NCBI RefSeq assembly: GCF_958979055.1
Contig: NC_084894.1
Location: forward strand, 1,927,001 to 1,991,000
Length of the DNA: 64,000 bases
DNA from: Alnus glutinosa
Taxonomy: Eukaryota; Streptophyta; Magnoliopsida; Fagales; Betulaceae
Direction of reading: 5' to 3'
A model generated the notes under the pieces. That model searched no databases. It was not told where the DNA came from and was given only the letters and a program-made list of their open reading frames with translations. The position numbers and the translations under genes were made by a program. Below are positions 10,755 through 21,963 of the stretch, piece by piece (position 1 is the stretch's first letter; every line of letters starts with the position of its first letter).

Positions 10755-12635
10755 TAAGTAATTAATAAAGACCCTTTTTCATTAATCGAGGACCTCATTT
10801 TTCTGTAATAATAATATCAATAATTGTGAAAAGTTTATAGGCCCATTAACATTTTTAAAAAAAAAACCTTAAGAAATAAGGGGACACTTTAATTTATTAG
10901 ATTCATTAAAATAAAATATTGACCCTAAAAAAATTGAGAGGAGTCTATTTCCTTGATGGCCGGAGTATATTATTTTAAGAGTAATACTATATACTATACT
11001 ATTTAGTTGGGATGACACATTGCAGTGCAAATCATCTATTGTTTTTTTTTTTTTAAAAAAATCCTAATTTGCATTACCACATCATCAAGTTATACGCCAG
11101 TCGTATAACATTGTACTAAATAACATTAGGAAAAATGAGGTAAAAGAGAAAGATTGGGTGTAGGTAGAAATATTGTCACAACCCAAACCCGTAAGTGCAG
11201 ACCAATTCCCATGGAATGCAATTTGCAACCTTAGTTGTATTCATGACCAAATGCACATTAACGATAATTTTCAGTGATGACTTTCGGGACTACGCTGAGG
11301 TTTGCTTCAAGGAATTTGGTGACCGTGTAAAGCATTGGATCACACTAAATGAGTCATACACCTTCAGCAGTAGTGGTTATGTAGTTGGGACATCAGCACC
11401 TGGTCGATGTTCCAGTTGGCAAAATCTGAACTGCACCGGTGGAGATTCAGGCACAGAGCCATATTTGGTCTCCCATCACCAGCTTCTTGCTCACGCAGCC
11501 GCTGTTCAAGTCTACAAACAAAAATATCAGGTTCCATCTTGCAAATATTGCCCATTTTTATTGTGTTATGATCAGTTATGTATAGAACAATTACTCACTA
11601 CTAACAAAATGACAAAAAAGAAGAAGCAAAAACTCCATAAAACAGTTTAAATTGATTGATTGATTAATTGTTCATATAATTACGATGACTATCTTAACAG
11701 TATTACGTCAAAGTAAATTGAAAAACACGAAATAATTACTTTTTATGTTTTTCTATACTTGCAAAATAAATAAGTAGAGATTAATGGAAGACACCCAATT
11801 AATGTTTTTGTCAATCTTAGTATAAATTTGTCAAGTTTAATTAATAGATAATTAGATACAGTTTTTGTTACACATCCATTAATTCAATTTCTTCTACTAT
11901 TATGTAATGAACAGAAATTATATATTATGCAAAAGAAATATTTAATCATCAGGTTTAGTTCATTATGTGTTCAGGCCGAACAAAAAGGTGTAATAGGGAT
12001 TACGCTAGTGACTAGCTGGTTTGTGCCATTCTCTGATTCGACGGACAACCGTAATGCTGCGCAACGTGCCCTTGATTTCACGTTAGGATGGTAATTAGTT
12101 CTGCTGGTGCGCTTTTTTCATTGTTTCTTCTAGCTTGTTCCGGCCACTTACAATTGATCTCATTTCGTATTTTTTTTAATTTGTTCGATTGATTACCTCT
12201 GTATGAAGAACTTATTGCAATATTGTTTGTCTAGCAATATTTGTGAAAAGAGAGGGACTCAATGGCAGCCCTTAGAGCTTTTACCCCTACAATCTCTATC
12301 GTTAGAGATTGAAGAAGATCGGGATTAGATGCAATTCGCTGGCCAAATTAATGTAGCCAATTCAGGCAGCCCTACATATTTTAACTTGTCCATGCATGGT
12401 TTTCATACTGCAGGTTTTTAGACCCCTTGACAAATGGTGACTATCCCCATAGCATGCGAGCTCTCGTTGGAAAGCGATTGCCCCAGTTCACAGAAGAGCA
12501 AGCGAAGCTGGTAAAAGGGTCATTTGACTTTCTCGGATTAAACTACTATACTGCCAATTATGCTTCCGACGCACCTGGCCTTAATTCTGGCAAGCCAAGC
12601 TACTTGACTGATTCTCTTGTTAATCTCACCAGTAA

Positions 12636-12638
<3 letters not shown>

Positions 12639-12672
<34 letters not shown>
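12639..12672. repeat. (TA)n microsatellite, B1 intron 9
   Basis: A pure TA tract just after the exon 9 donor. B2 has a shorter tract at the same place (36585-36611), and B3 a longer interrupted one (59406-59456). Confidence 0.9.
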
Positions 12673-12673
<1 letters not shown>

Positions 12674-12865
12674 CACTGCTTGAAGAAGCAACTTTTTTTT
12701 ATGTGTTTCTAGATATACGTACTAACTAGACCACACTTTTTTTGTCGTGGCAGCTGAGCGCAATGGGATCCCCATTGGTCCACAGGTGTGTGCTAAATAA
12801 ATTAACATTTATGTTTTACTATATCATGGTAATAACATAAGACCAGTGTTTTTTTTTTTTTTTTT

Positions 12866-12977
12866 GTCTCCAAGGGTATAAACTCAATCGGCTGGAGACC
12901 ATGTCTCATGAAGCGGAGGTTACTAGTTTGAATCTTCCCTTCCCCTCTTGTGTAGACATGTAAAAAAAAAAAAAAAA
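12866..12977 (+). mobile_element. tRNA-derived SINE in B1 intron 10
   Basis: A unit of about 110 bp begins gtctccaagggtataaactc, has an A-box-like aactcaatcggctgg and a B-box-like agtttgaatcttcc spaced as in a tRNA gene, and ends in a 16-base A tail. Imperfect target copies cagtgttttt lie before it (12844-12853) and after it (12981-12990). Confidence 0.7.
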
Positions 12978-14138
12978 GAGCAGTGTTTTTTGGTTTCCTT
13001 TTCTTTCTCTTTTTCTAGCTTTGACGTATGTTATGCCTTGACCTCCCAAATTTATATATCCTCAGACAACTCCTATCGGACACAATCATATAGTTGCAAA
13101 GGAAGGGGATTTGTTCACATAGAATATTTAATTTTACCAAACACGAATATGTATAGTTTAATATTTTATTTTTTCTTGGGTAATTGAGAATCAACATATA
13201 ACTTAATGTTAATACACCTTTTGGTCACAGCCACTCATGCAAAACAAATAAAATGATCATTCTGAATCTCAAAACAATCAATGACCAACTATATATATAT
13301 ATATAGCTTTTTGATTGCAAAATATATCAATTTCTTCCCTCAAGTTATTTGCAAATAAAAGCGTCCACAGTACAATTAGTCATGTAATATTCTTTGGTCT
13401 TATTGATCGCCTTACACCTTCACAAAAGAAAGGGATTTGTTCACATAGAATATTTAATTAAAAATGAAAACTAAATGACAGAGATAAGGTTTAAATTCAG
13501 AAAATTTTGCTTTGATACCATACCATGCTAAAACATTGTTTATCTCAAAAGCTTAATTAAGCTTATAAAAAATGAAAAATTTAATCATTTAATTAAAATT
13601 CTAACAAAATTATGAAAATTTTCTCTAAATCGCAGGCTGGATCAAGTTGGCTCTTTGTTTACCCTTCAGGATTTCTGGATCTTTTGCTTTATGTCAAGGA
13701 GAAGTACAATAATCCACTAATCTATATTACCGAGAATGGTAAGTTCTATATTTTTTTTTTCTTTTTGTTCAATTATTTTCACATAACATTATGACAAATT
13801 AGAACAGAGTGGTAGGCATTTGATGTCCATTTGAACCTAAATATCTACAACTATATTGTAGGAGTTGATGAGGTCAATAATCCCAACTTGTCGCTCGGGG
13901 ATGCCCTTGTGGACAACCACAGAATTGAATATCACCATAGCCATCTTTCCTATCTTCGTCAGGCTATCATGTAAGTGCTTAACAAGAGTAATTAATGCTA
14001 TTCTAGCTTTACACCTATTTCACACGTCGACATATTTTAAATGGTTTTTCATATTATTCACTTAAAAAAAAAAATTCACTTAAAAATGCCACATCAGCAA
14101 ATATTAAATAATTATGAAGAATAGCATTACTCACTTAA

Positions 14139-14375
<237 letters not shown>

Positions 14376-14378
14376 TAG

Positions 14379-15185
14379 ACATGAAAATGATAGACCTATC
14401 TATTATCAGACCTTGTCCAATCAATAAACTGATCAAGAAAGTTTCTTCTTGATCTTTTAATAATGTCATTATTGTTAATTTGTATAAGACTCAAATGCTT
14501 GTTAAATAAATTGGAGGCCATTTCATGTCCAATCGTAATACGTCATCTTTTACTTGCCCTGAGAATTCTACTAATGGCAGTAAGAATCTGGCAAGTTATG
14601 ATTTAAAGAATATAATTTATGAAATAAATAAATAATCTAGCAAAATTTAGTTATTGTTTGAAACATATATATAAATGCAATTTACAATTTATTTTGTCAT
14701 ACTTGACATAAATTTCTTATAATTAAATGGAATCATTGCTTTCTCCGTAATTTTAGATAACTATAATTATATTTTATATAATTAAAATATGTAACCAAAA
14801 TAGTGTATATTGATAAATAATTAATTTAAAAGAGTAATCTAAATATAAAAGTTTACATATATAGATCAGTATAAAAAATTGATTGCATGCTAAAAATTTT
14901 CAAGAAAGAGAAATTGTCAACGAGAGGGCTGACGTTTTGCTTTGTTCTAGGCGGTCTTTCACAATTTCCTTTCAAAAAAAAAAAAAAAAAAGCTAAGCAA
15001 TTAATATCAATTGTTGTCGTTGATGAGCTTGAAGAAGAGAAATTTGGCTGGCTGTACGGAGTCCTCAGGAAGTGGAATGGTCAACAAACCACCAACTGAT
15101 TGTCGGTCAGTTGGAAGATTCATGAACTGACGGCCCCTCTCGATCGGCTGTCGATTACCTGCCCAATAGGTTTGTTCTAGGCAGA
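14379..15185. other. B1 3' flank
   Basis: This holds an AATAAA-type signal at about 14423-14428 and an AT-rich downstream sequence shared with B2 and B3. The phrase tttgttctaggc occurs at about 14941 and again at about 15170, bracketing a stretch of about 230 bp with an internal A run, which hints at a small retroposed piece. I recognise no gene. Confidence 0.4.
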
Positions 15186-15850
15186 TTTTTTTTTTTTGGA
15201 TAAATTAGCTTTTCATTCAAAAACACAAAGATTACAACTCACACTCCAGAAGGTTTATAACACCAAACTCGAACCTAGAAAACAAAATTCACTACCATAC
15301 AAACCAAGCAACCTACTACCCTCACATAGCCCAATCCCAGCAAAAAGGTAAATCCCTAACAAACACAAGAACAAACAACGAAACCATGAAACACAGAAAA
15401 AAGAACTTTGTTATCCATTCTCTGCCAACACTCTCAACAGAATGCCCAAATTTTCACAAAGCTCAACATTCATTGAGTTGTAATTGAATTTCCCTTTCCC
15501 CTTTCTCATGATTCTTGAACCAATCACCCAACAAATGGTTTGCAGAATTTGTTCTTCAGATTTCACATTATTGCAAAATTTGAGACTATTTTGATGCTTC
15601 CAAATATTGTACACGATAGCACCAAAAGCCAACTTGCAAAGAATGCTTTTCAACTTTTTCCCCTTCCAATTCTTTTCATCATCGTTCATAATCTCATCCC
15701 AAGCATATCTTATGGGGATTACAAGGAATTTGAGCATAACCTCACTCCATAATCTTTTGCTTCACCCACATTCAAAAAATAAATGTTCCTTTCACTTTAT
15801 ATCCCCTACCAAAACCCATTTCAAATTTATTTTTTTATTTTTTTATTAGA
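15186..15850 (-). mobile_element. 5'-truncated LINE (L1-type) fragment
   Basis: On - the sequence ends in a poly(A) tail, seen as the T run 15186-15197. It encodes the C-terminal end of a plant LINE reverse transcriptase: HLFFEC followed by LWSEVMLKF, then KGKKLKSILCKLAFGAIVYN and IWKHQNSLKF, up to a stop at 15411. The endonuclease and reverse transcriptase cores are absent, as is usual after incomplete reverse transcription, and in-frame stops interrupt the upstream part. Copies sit at the same place in modules 2 and 3, so it predates the tandem duplication. Confidence 0.85.
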
Positions 15851-16066
15851 CGGCATTGTTCCAAACAACAAGTGACAAGCAAGCTAAGCACTGTTGGATT
15901 AGGATAGGTCTTAGTTTTGAACCTTGCCTAGACACACAAATCAATTATCACCATTGTGATTCAAGCATTTGAATATTTACAAGGCATGGAAGCATTTTGT
16001 TCAAATTGTTTTTTTCCGCGGGGGGCACCACTCAAGAGTTTGAAACTATAAAAACGCATTTCAAAT

Positions 16067-19000
16067 TCAAATGGAGACACTATATGGAACCCCTTTTCCA
16101 GTCACCCCAGGCTGCGAAAATGGCTTCAAAAGCTCATACGGCACCATCCCGGCTCCTACTCTATTCTTGAAATCATTGTTTGAGTTCCTTTCGTCAATAA
16201 TCCGTTCAAGCTCCTTCAATCTCCCATTAAACCGTTCAAAAGCCGTCTTTATGAACGGATCTTCAGCCCATGAGGGCTCCATCTTCTCCCCAAGGTACTC
16301 CTCGTCCGGTGAATGATTAGACAATATGTCCAAAACAGCCATTATTCTTGTTGCTTGAAGTTGTGAAGGGAAGCATTTCAAGAGTGCATGTTCAGGTTTT
16401 TTCATGAACTTTTTCCATTCTTCTTCAGTAGGGTCTTCTGTGGGCATGTTGGTTCTAGCAATGGTAGGCCGATTAGGAAAATAACCCCCGTAAGCATGCA
16501 TATTGTCCAAAGTTCACGGCTGCATGGTGACCAGAAGTGACCCATGCAATTGTTGTGATGATGTCAATTAGGTCTTGGGGGGTTTTTAGGACCGGCCACC
16601 ATGGTTCGTCCTTCTTGTCAGCATGGCCGACTGTTCGAATTTCTGTCCACCATGCTTGGAGCTCTCGATCGGACTCTACAAGGCTAGGGTTTGGGTAATA
16701 GTGGTTGACATAATCAGTGACCCATAATTTGATGGCATCCCAAAGGATCAAGCCTTCATTAGCAAAAGGGTAGTCTTTAATTGTTAGCTTTAGTCCATGA
16801 GGAGCAGTTGGATCCTCAACAGCCATTCCCCTACACAATTGCAAAAAATTTGATATGGAAGTTAGTTTGGACATGTACAATGATAAGCCATAGTAGTGTT
16901 AAAGTGTTAATTAAATGAATAAATTTATACATTCCTATAAGCTTAAAGTTCTACGACAAATGGTGATTTAAAATGCATGATATCATAGCCATGGACTCTC
17001 GGAGCACATATTATTTTACTCTCTGATACCATGTGAAAATCAAAGTCAGGATGATGAGGAGACAAGAAAGAAAATAAAAGTTTGAATCTACATGACCATT
17101 AGGGATATTTGAAGATTGGCGTTAGTCGATAGCTCTGATACCCTATTAATCATCACTTATCCCAAAAACTAATTTAAAAATCGCAAATGTGTTGCAGAGT
17201 AATTAATTACAGAAAAGAGTATCAAAATCTTTTGAAGTTTAGTCAATCTCCAAAGGATTATAGGTTTTTATGAAAAGCTGGCTATGAAGTTACCTGCTAA
17301 CTAGGTCAGCGGGCAATGCTTGCCGGTCGAATCGCCACTGGAGATCATAGGCGACGGAGCAGAGTTCCATGGAATATTTGCCAGGTGTGAATGCAGTCTC
17401 AATGGTTCCACTTGCATTGATAAGCGCCTCTCGAGCAAGAGCATTGATCTCGATGGTGTAACGAAAATGAGGGTGCAACAGTCTGTAGATTGGATGCATC
17501 ACACTAAGTTGCCTATTTGTCGCAATTACATAAGGTTCACTTACACAATGAGTTCTCAACCTGTAAAAGAGATCACACAATTTCCCATGTTAACAAAAAT
17601 ATTTCAAATTAAATCCCACTCAAATATAAAAGTTTGTTGTGATAATCATTTGCTGGTTCGACCGTAGCTAAGGGCGTGACAATACGTGTTCGTGTGTCGA
17701 GTTCGAGTCATATCTAGGCATGGGTATGAAAGTTAGATCCTTCAACCCTAACCCGCTAATTTGGTGTTAGGTTTGCGGGTTGTGCCATAAAATGTCAACC
17801 CTAAACATTGCGTGTTAGGTTTAAGTCGTATAAATGCATGGGTATAAAATTATACAAGTCAGAGTACCCCTTAATCCTAACTAGCTAATTAATTGTGTAA
17901 AAAATTAAAAACCCTAACCTTAGCATATATCACATACAAGCTGGCCTATAGTGTGGCACATACCAGTGACTAACAAGTTGGTGATAGCCAGAGTCGTGGG
18001 CAAGGACATGAGCTTTGGAAAGCCTCCAAAGCCAGATAGACGTTGAATGCCAAGAAGGTTTAAAAACTTGCTTCCACTGCAGCTTTCCATCCATAGGCGG
18101 CCGAGTGAGTTCTATAGCCAGTGGCCTCAATGTGCCATTTGTGGTTAAGAAGAATAGCGTCCGTGAACCATAAAGCGTAGTGCCTTCAAGCTGTCTTACT
18201 TTGTTGACGAATGGTAGCAAAAGGTCATGGCAATCTAGTATGAACAACTTCTTTTGTTGTATGGCCTGCATGCATGCATTGAAATTATACATATTTATAT
18301 ATAAGAGAAATTCGAGTGACGGCTATTCCTGCATGAAATTTATATATATATGATAATTAATCATTTTGCTGACCTTGTCAATACTCATTAGACCTCCAAT
18401 TTCTTCCTCAATCATTTCTGTTGTGATGGCTGATTCTGGTGGACCGTAGATCTCAGGGTCAAGTTTGCTCTTTAATGGCCATTCCAGCATGAATTATATA
18501 TAAGTTTTAAAGCATCTGTACATGGAGAAAAATAAAATTAAATAAAAAATTGTATTTACATGAGAATTTTTTATTTAAATCATACCGTGACCAACTGTAT
18601 GCTATAAGGGTTGAGACCAGAAAGAGTCTGTCGGGCAAATTCCTCGTCCCTAAACCAAAAGAATTTGTCCCCTACAATTCCAAAAGCCGACCAACTATAT
18701 ATTATCATTTAGGTACGTAGAGGGGGGGGAGGGGGGAAGAAAGTTTTGTGATTTTCTCACTGTTCATCGTTTCGGGAGTCTCAAAGCGCAAAACATCTCC
18801 TCCTGTTTCAGAAATGGTTTTGACAAGCCTGGGCATGATGGCTCTGAGGAACCCTTCTTGGTTTTCTTCAGATGGCAAGTTAACTCCTTTAGTGAAAAGC
18901 GAGTCTATGGTTGTGAAGTAGGGGAATCCAAGATCTCTGTCCTTCATCACTGTTCCTAGGGATGGCACCAATACTCGCAGCACTAAATATACTGTCTTTG

Positions 19001-19084
19001 CTGAAAATGTTAGCTGCTTTATCTCCGAGAAGCATTCATCGCGAGGAACATAAAACTGGCTATTTCTTTTCTCCGATAGTGGAT
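16067..19084 (-). pseudogene. 13-lipoxygenase relic LOX1 (C-terminal exons, frameshifted)
   Basis: This resembles plant type-2 13-lipoxygenases, plastid enzymes that oxygenate linolenic acid for jasmonate synthesis. Six 3' exons read on -: 19084-18761, 18671-18586, 18484-18374, 18265-17964, 17560-17294 and 16830-16067. They carry [39 protein letters not shown] joining [18 protein letters not shown] and the C-terminus GVPYSVSI, so the iron ligands (three His, Asn, terminal Ile) are all recognisable. Exons for the transit peptide, PLAT domain and early catalytic domain are missing; LINE-like sequence and a solo LTR stand there instead. Four extra bases near 16492-16499, between NFGQYA and YGGYFPNRP, break the frame. 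The expected acceptor before 18484 reads TG, not AG. It is convergent with B1, 1.7 kb apart. It should be inactive. Confidence 0.88.
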
Positions 19085-19760
19085 CTGCGTCGATGGTCAA
19101 AATGAATCAATCGATTAAACTTATATTATGCATATATATTTGGGATCTTTTTGCCTTTTATAAAAAGGAAAATGCTCATTTACAAACTAATTTCGCAATT
19201 ATTATAAGTGAATGCATAATGCAGAATGGTTTGTTTTGCAGGATGCAGATTGCAGTTTGGCTTATTTTGCAGAATGCATAATGGATTGTAGGGTTTAGAG
19301 TTTTGTGATTCTGCAGAACGTAGGTTTCTTTTTTGTTGGGCTCGGTTTGTGTTTTGCCTTGAAGGCTTGTTGGTTTGGGCTTGTATTTGCCCTGTTTTGG
19401 TTATTGTTGTCTGTTGGTAGGGCTTAGTGTAACGACACAAGAAAAGGCGCTAGTCACATCTGCGCTATCACCCCAAAATGATTAGTCAATTTGAAATTTT
19501 TCTAGAATTCCTTATAAAGCCCAGTTTCACCTAGTAACTAGGCAATATGAGACTTAGCACCTATGAATATCTTTATAAACCACTTACTCTATATGTGTTA
19601 TTCATCTCTTTTCAATATGGGACCGAGGTGTTACACTTAGTGAGTTATTTGTTCTCCTTTGCCCTGTGTGTAGTTTGCATCATTTTGGTGGGATATTGTT
19701 TTTGGTGTTTGGTTCTATAAAGTTTTCTTTCATAAAATAATAATAATTAAGAGAAATTGA
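19085..19760 (+). mobile_element. LINE-like 3' region interrupted by a solo LTR
   Basis: Between the LOX relic and the next retroposon lies T- and G-rich sequence (tttgggcttgtatttgccc... tggttctataaagttttc) of the kind found in 3' ends of plant LINEs. It contains the solo LTR at 19428-19635. No open frame is convincing. The family call rests only on base composition and tail style. Confidence 0.35.
19428..19635. mobile_element. Solo LTR, 208 bp
   Basis: The segment begins TGTAACGACAC and ends GGTGTTACA, so it has the TG...CA ends of a long terminal repeat. It is flanked by the 5-bp duplication CTTAG at 19423-19427 and 19636-19640. No internal retroelement sequence is adjacent, so it is a fossil left by LTR-LTR recombination. 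The small size suggests a TRIM-like family. It predates the module duplication, because module 2 has it at 43364-43571. Confidence 0.75.
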
Positions 19761-20099
19761 TAAGTTATATTTTTTGTTTAATTATTTCTCTAATTATGAA
19801 TCGCCACATCAGTTAATAAATAACTTTGTAATACAAGTTGTAATACCCTTAACAATACTAAAATTTATGTGCTTTAGACATTCAAGTCGACAAGTGTAGG
19901 ATTTAGATCATTCTCTAAAACTAGTTACCAAGATATTCTACTTTCTTTTTTCTTTTCTTTTTTGTATATATTGTAAATTTTACTCCTCCTTTTGTATATC
20001 TCTTCCAACTTTCCATAAATGGCCACTCTCTAGCGCCCGCCACACAAAGGAAAAAGCTTGAGGAGGCCTTCTTCCCTCCTCCTCGCCTTTCTTTACCCT

Positions 20100-21147
20100 T
20101 TTCCTCACACTCTTGATATGCCTTCAAATTTCCTTTAGCTAGATTTTTTTTAGCCCAATCTATTTCTTATGAGGCTTTATCCATTGTCATTGGCGATTTT
20201 TATCCCTTATCCTCTCAAAAAACACAGTCTTAGCTCCTTCACGGCTGCTATTTCGCTTCCTTAGAGCCGCTATAACGCCTCATTCGTCTAGATCTAACTT
20301 GGGTCTCAGTTTTGACATTTTTTTTTTTAAGCCCGATCTATCATCCTCGATCAGTCCCACTAACAACGCACCCCTCCCGCTTCTCCGTTGACCTCCCTGC
20401 AACCCGTAGCTGCCTCACGCACATCATCATGGCTTTGATGCGCCTCCTCGTGGTTTTCATGCACAGGTGCGTGGATCACACGTGCCACCACCTCTGCATC
20501 TAGTATTGCTTATTTTTTTGCCTAAATTTTTATTTATGTTCTTTTTTCTATATTTTTGTTGATTTTGTTGTGCTTTTTTTGTAGTTGCCTTTTATTTTAG
20601 TTTTTTCTTTTCTTTTCTTTTCTGTGTTGTTCGTGGGTTTGAATCTCACAAGCCTTTTACGGTCTCATGATCAATAATATCTGTTGGAGATTCTTTGCTC
20701 ATGGAGTTTGTTCTCCTTGATGACAGATCATGTTCTATGTTGCCTCCCCCCTTAACCTTCTCCTAGTGGTTGTTGTCCTTACCTAGCAATAGTATGGGTA
20801 GGGTTGAAAGGTATTTTGAAGGTTATGCCTCTATTCGTGACTCTTTTTTGGGGTTCGGGTAGAGTTGAAGGGTCTCGTGATGATCATAGCCCTTATGTGT
20901 CCTCTGTTTTGGTGATTTAGCTGCTTTATGCGGCCCCTTTATTGTCTTTTGCCAAAGATATATTTATGGTTCATCGGGATCATTATTGGACCCATTGCCT
21001 ATTTTCTTTTTATTGTTTTGTCACTGTTTATTCTGTTTGGGTCTGTTGTTGGGGAGCCCGCCATTTTTTGCTTTTTATTTGGTTGTGACCCATCTTTTTT
21101 GGTAATGGAATATACTTACCCAAAAAAAAAGAAAAAAAAAAAAAGAG
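20100..21147 (+). mobile_element. Poly(A)-tailed non-LTR retroposon fragment
   Basis: This is a G/T-rich region with no long frame, ending in gtaatggaatatacttaccc followed by an A-rich tail at about 21120-21147. The tail style resembles that of the LINE fragment at 15186. A 5' end and target duplication were not found. The hydrophobic frame at 20928-21167 is not like any protein I know. Confidence 0.4.
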
Positions 21148-21430
21148 AGAGAATAGAATATATATAACTATATATAAACCAGACAAACTACGCCGTGTCC
21201 TTAACTACACAATTGCTTATCAAAAACTGGATATGTCATTGTGAGTCTGTGACGCTTTCAAACAGAAAGAAACACAAATTCAAAATATCTCTATATATGA
21301 AATATTGAGGAATCGCCATAATTTTGGTAAGTAAATTATTGAGGAATCAGAAAATTAAAAGAATATACAATAGAAACAAACAAGATATTTATGCATTCAT
21401 GTTTGACATTAAAAAAAATTAAAAAATAAA

Positions 21431-21963
21431 TATTCAACAAATGAGTGTGGTTAATTAAGAGTTAGTGTAAATTTTACTAGTACTTTACAAATTGCTATAT
21501 CAGTTCATGCTACACTAAAATTAATGTATACTCTTATATGGTTATAATACGCATCGTACTTATCTTGTTTACAAATTGAAATAACAATTTACGTGATACT
21601 TATTATGTCAACTACTCATTTGGACAATTATATTACAGTTTAAGAGATATTTACTTTTAGAAAATGTAAACTGTGGAGCGAGCTTGTAAAAGATTTTCAT
21701 TAAAGTTATAATACCCCCGACATTATTGCCAAATTGAACTGAAACAGTGAGAAAAGGTATGGTCCTAAAGCCCAAAACAACAAACTTGTTCCAATGGCCG
21801 AAATTAGGGGTCGTAGCAGGAGACCAAAACAAAGTGAAAGTATCTTTTGAAAAACAAAAGTTTTCTCTTGATTAAGTTATAATATATTGTCTGTATTTTA
21901 GTGGTTAGGCATGCATGTCTATTAATCTTCATTAAATAATAGCTCAAAGTAGGTAGCGCGTAG
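21431..21963 (+). other. A2 intron 2 relic
   Basis: From about 21431 the sequence matches A1 intron 2 (from about 246), without the A1-specific insertions at 305-716 and 1069-1252. Nothing like exons 1-2 precedes it: 21148-21430 shows no match to them. A2 thus starts inside intron 2 at a rearrangement junction near 21431. Confidence 0.75.

Noticed and set aside
14887-15099. 70-codon frame with DELEEEKFGWLYG
   Set aside because: It crosses an A run coding a lysine tract, has no known relatives that I can recall, and no promoter or introns around it.
16071-16316. Plus-strand frame opposite the last LOX exon
   Set aside because: It is an antisense shadow of the lipoxygenase C-terminus, seen in all three copies.
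19428-19635. Cassandra-type LTR with a 5S rRNA promoter
   Set aside because: The 5S box A, intermediate element and box C sequences are not recognisable, so only a generic solo LTR is claimed.
20928-21167. Membrane-like frame of 79 codons
   Set aside because: It reads into the A-rich tail of a retroposon fragment. Its hydrophobic look comes from T-rich DNA.
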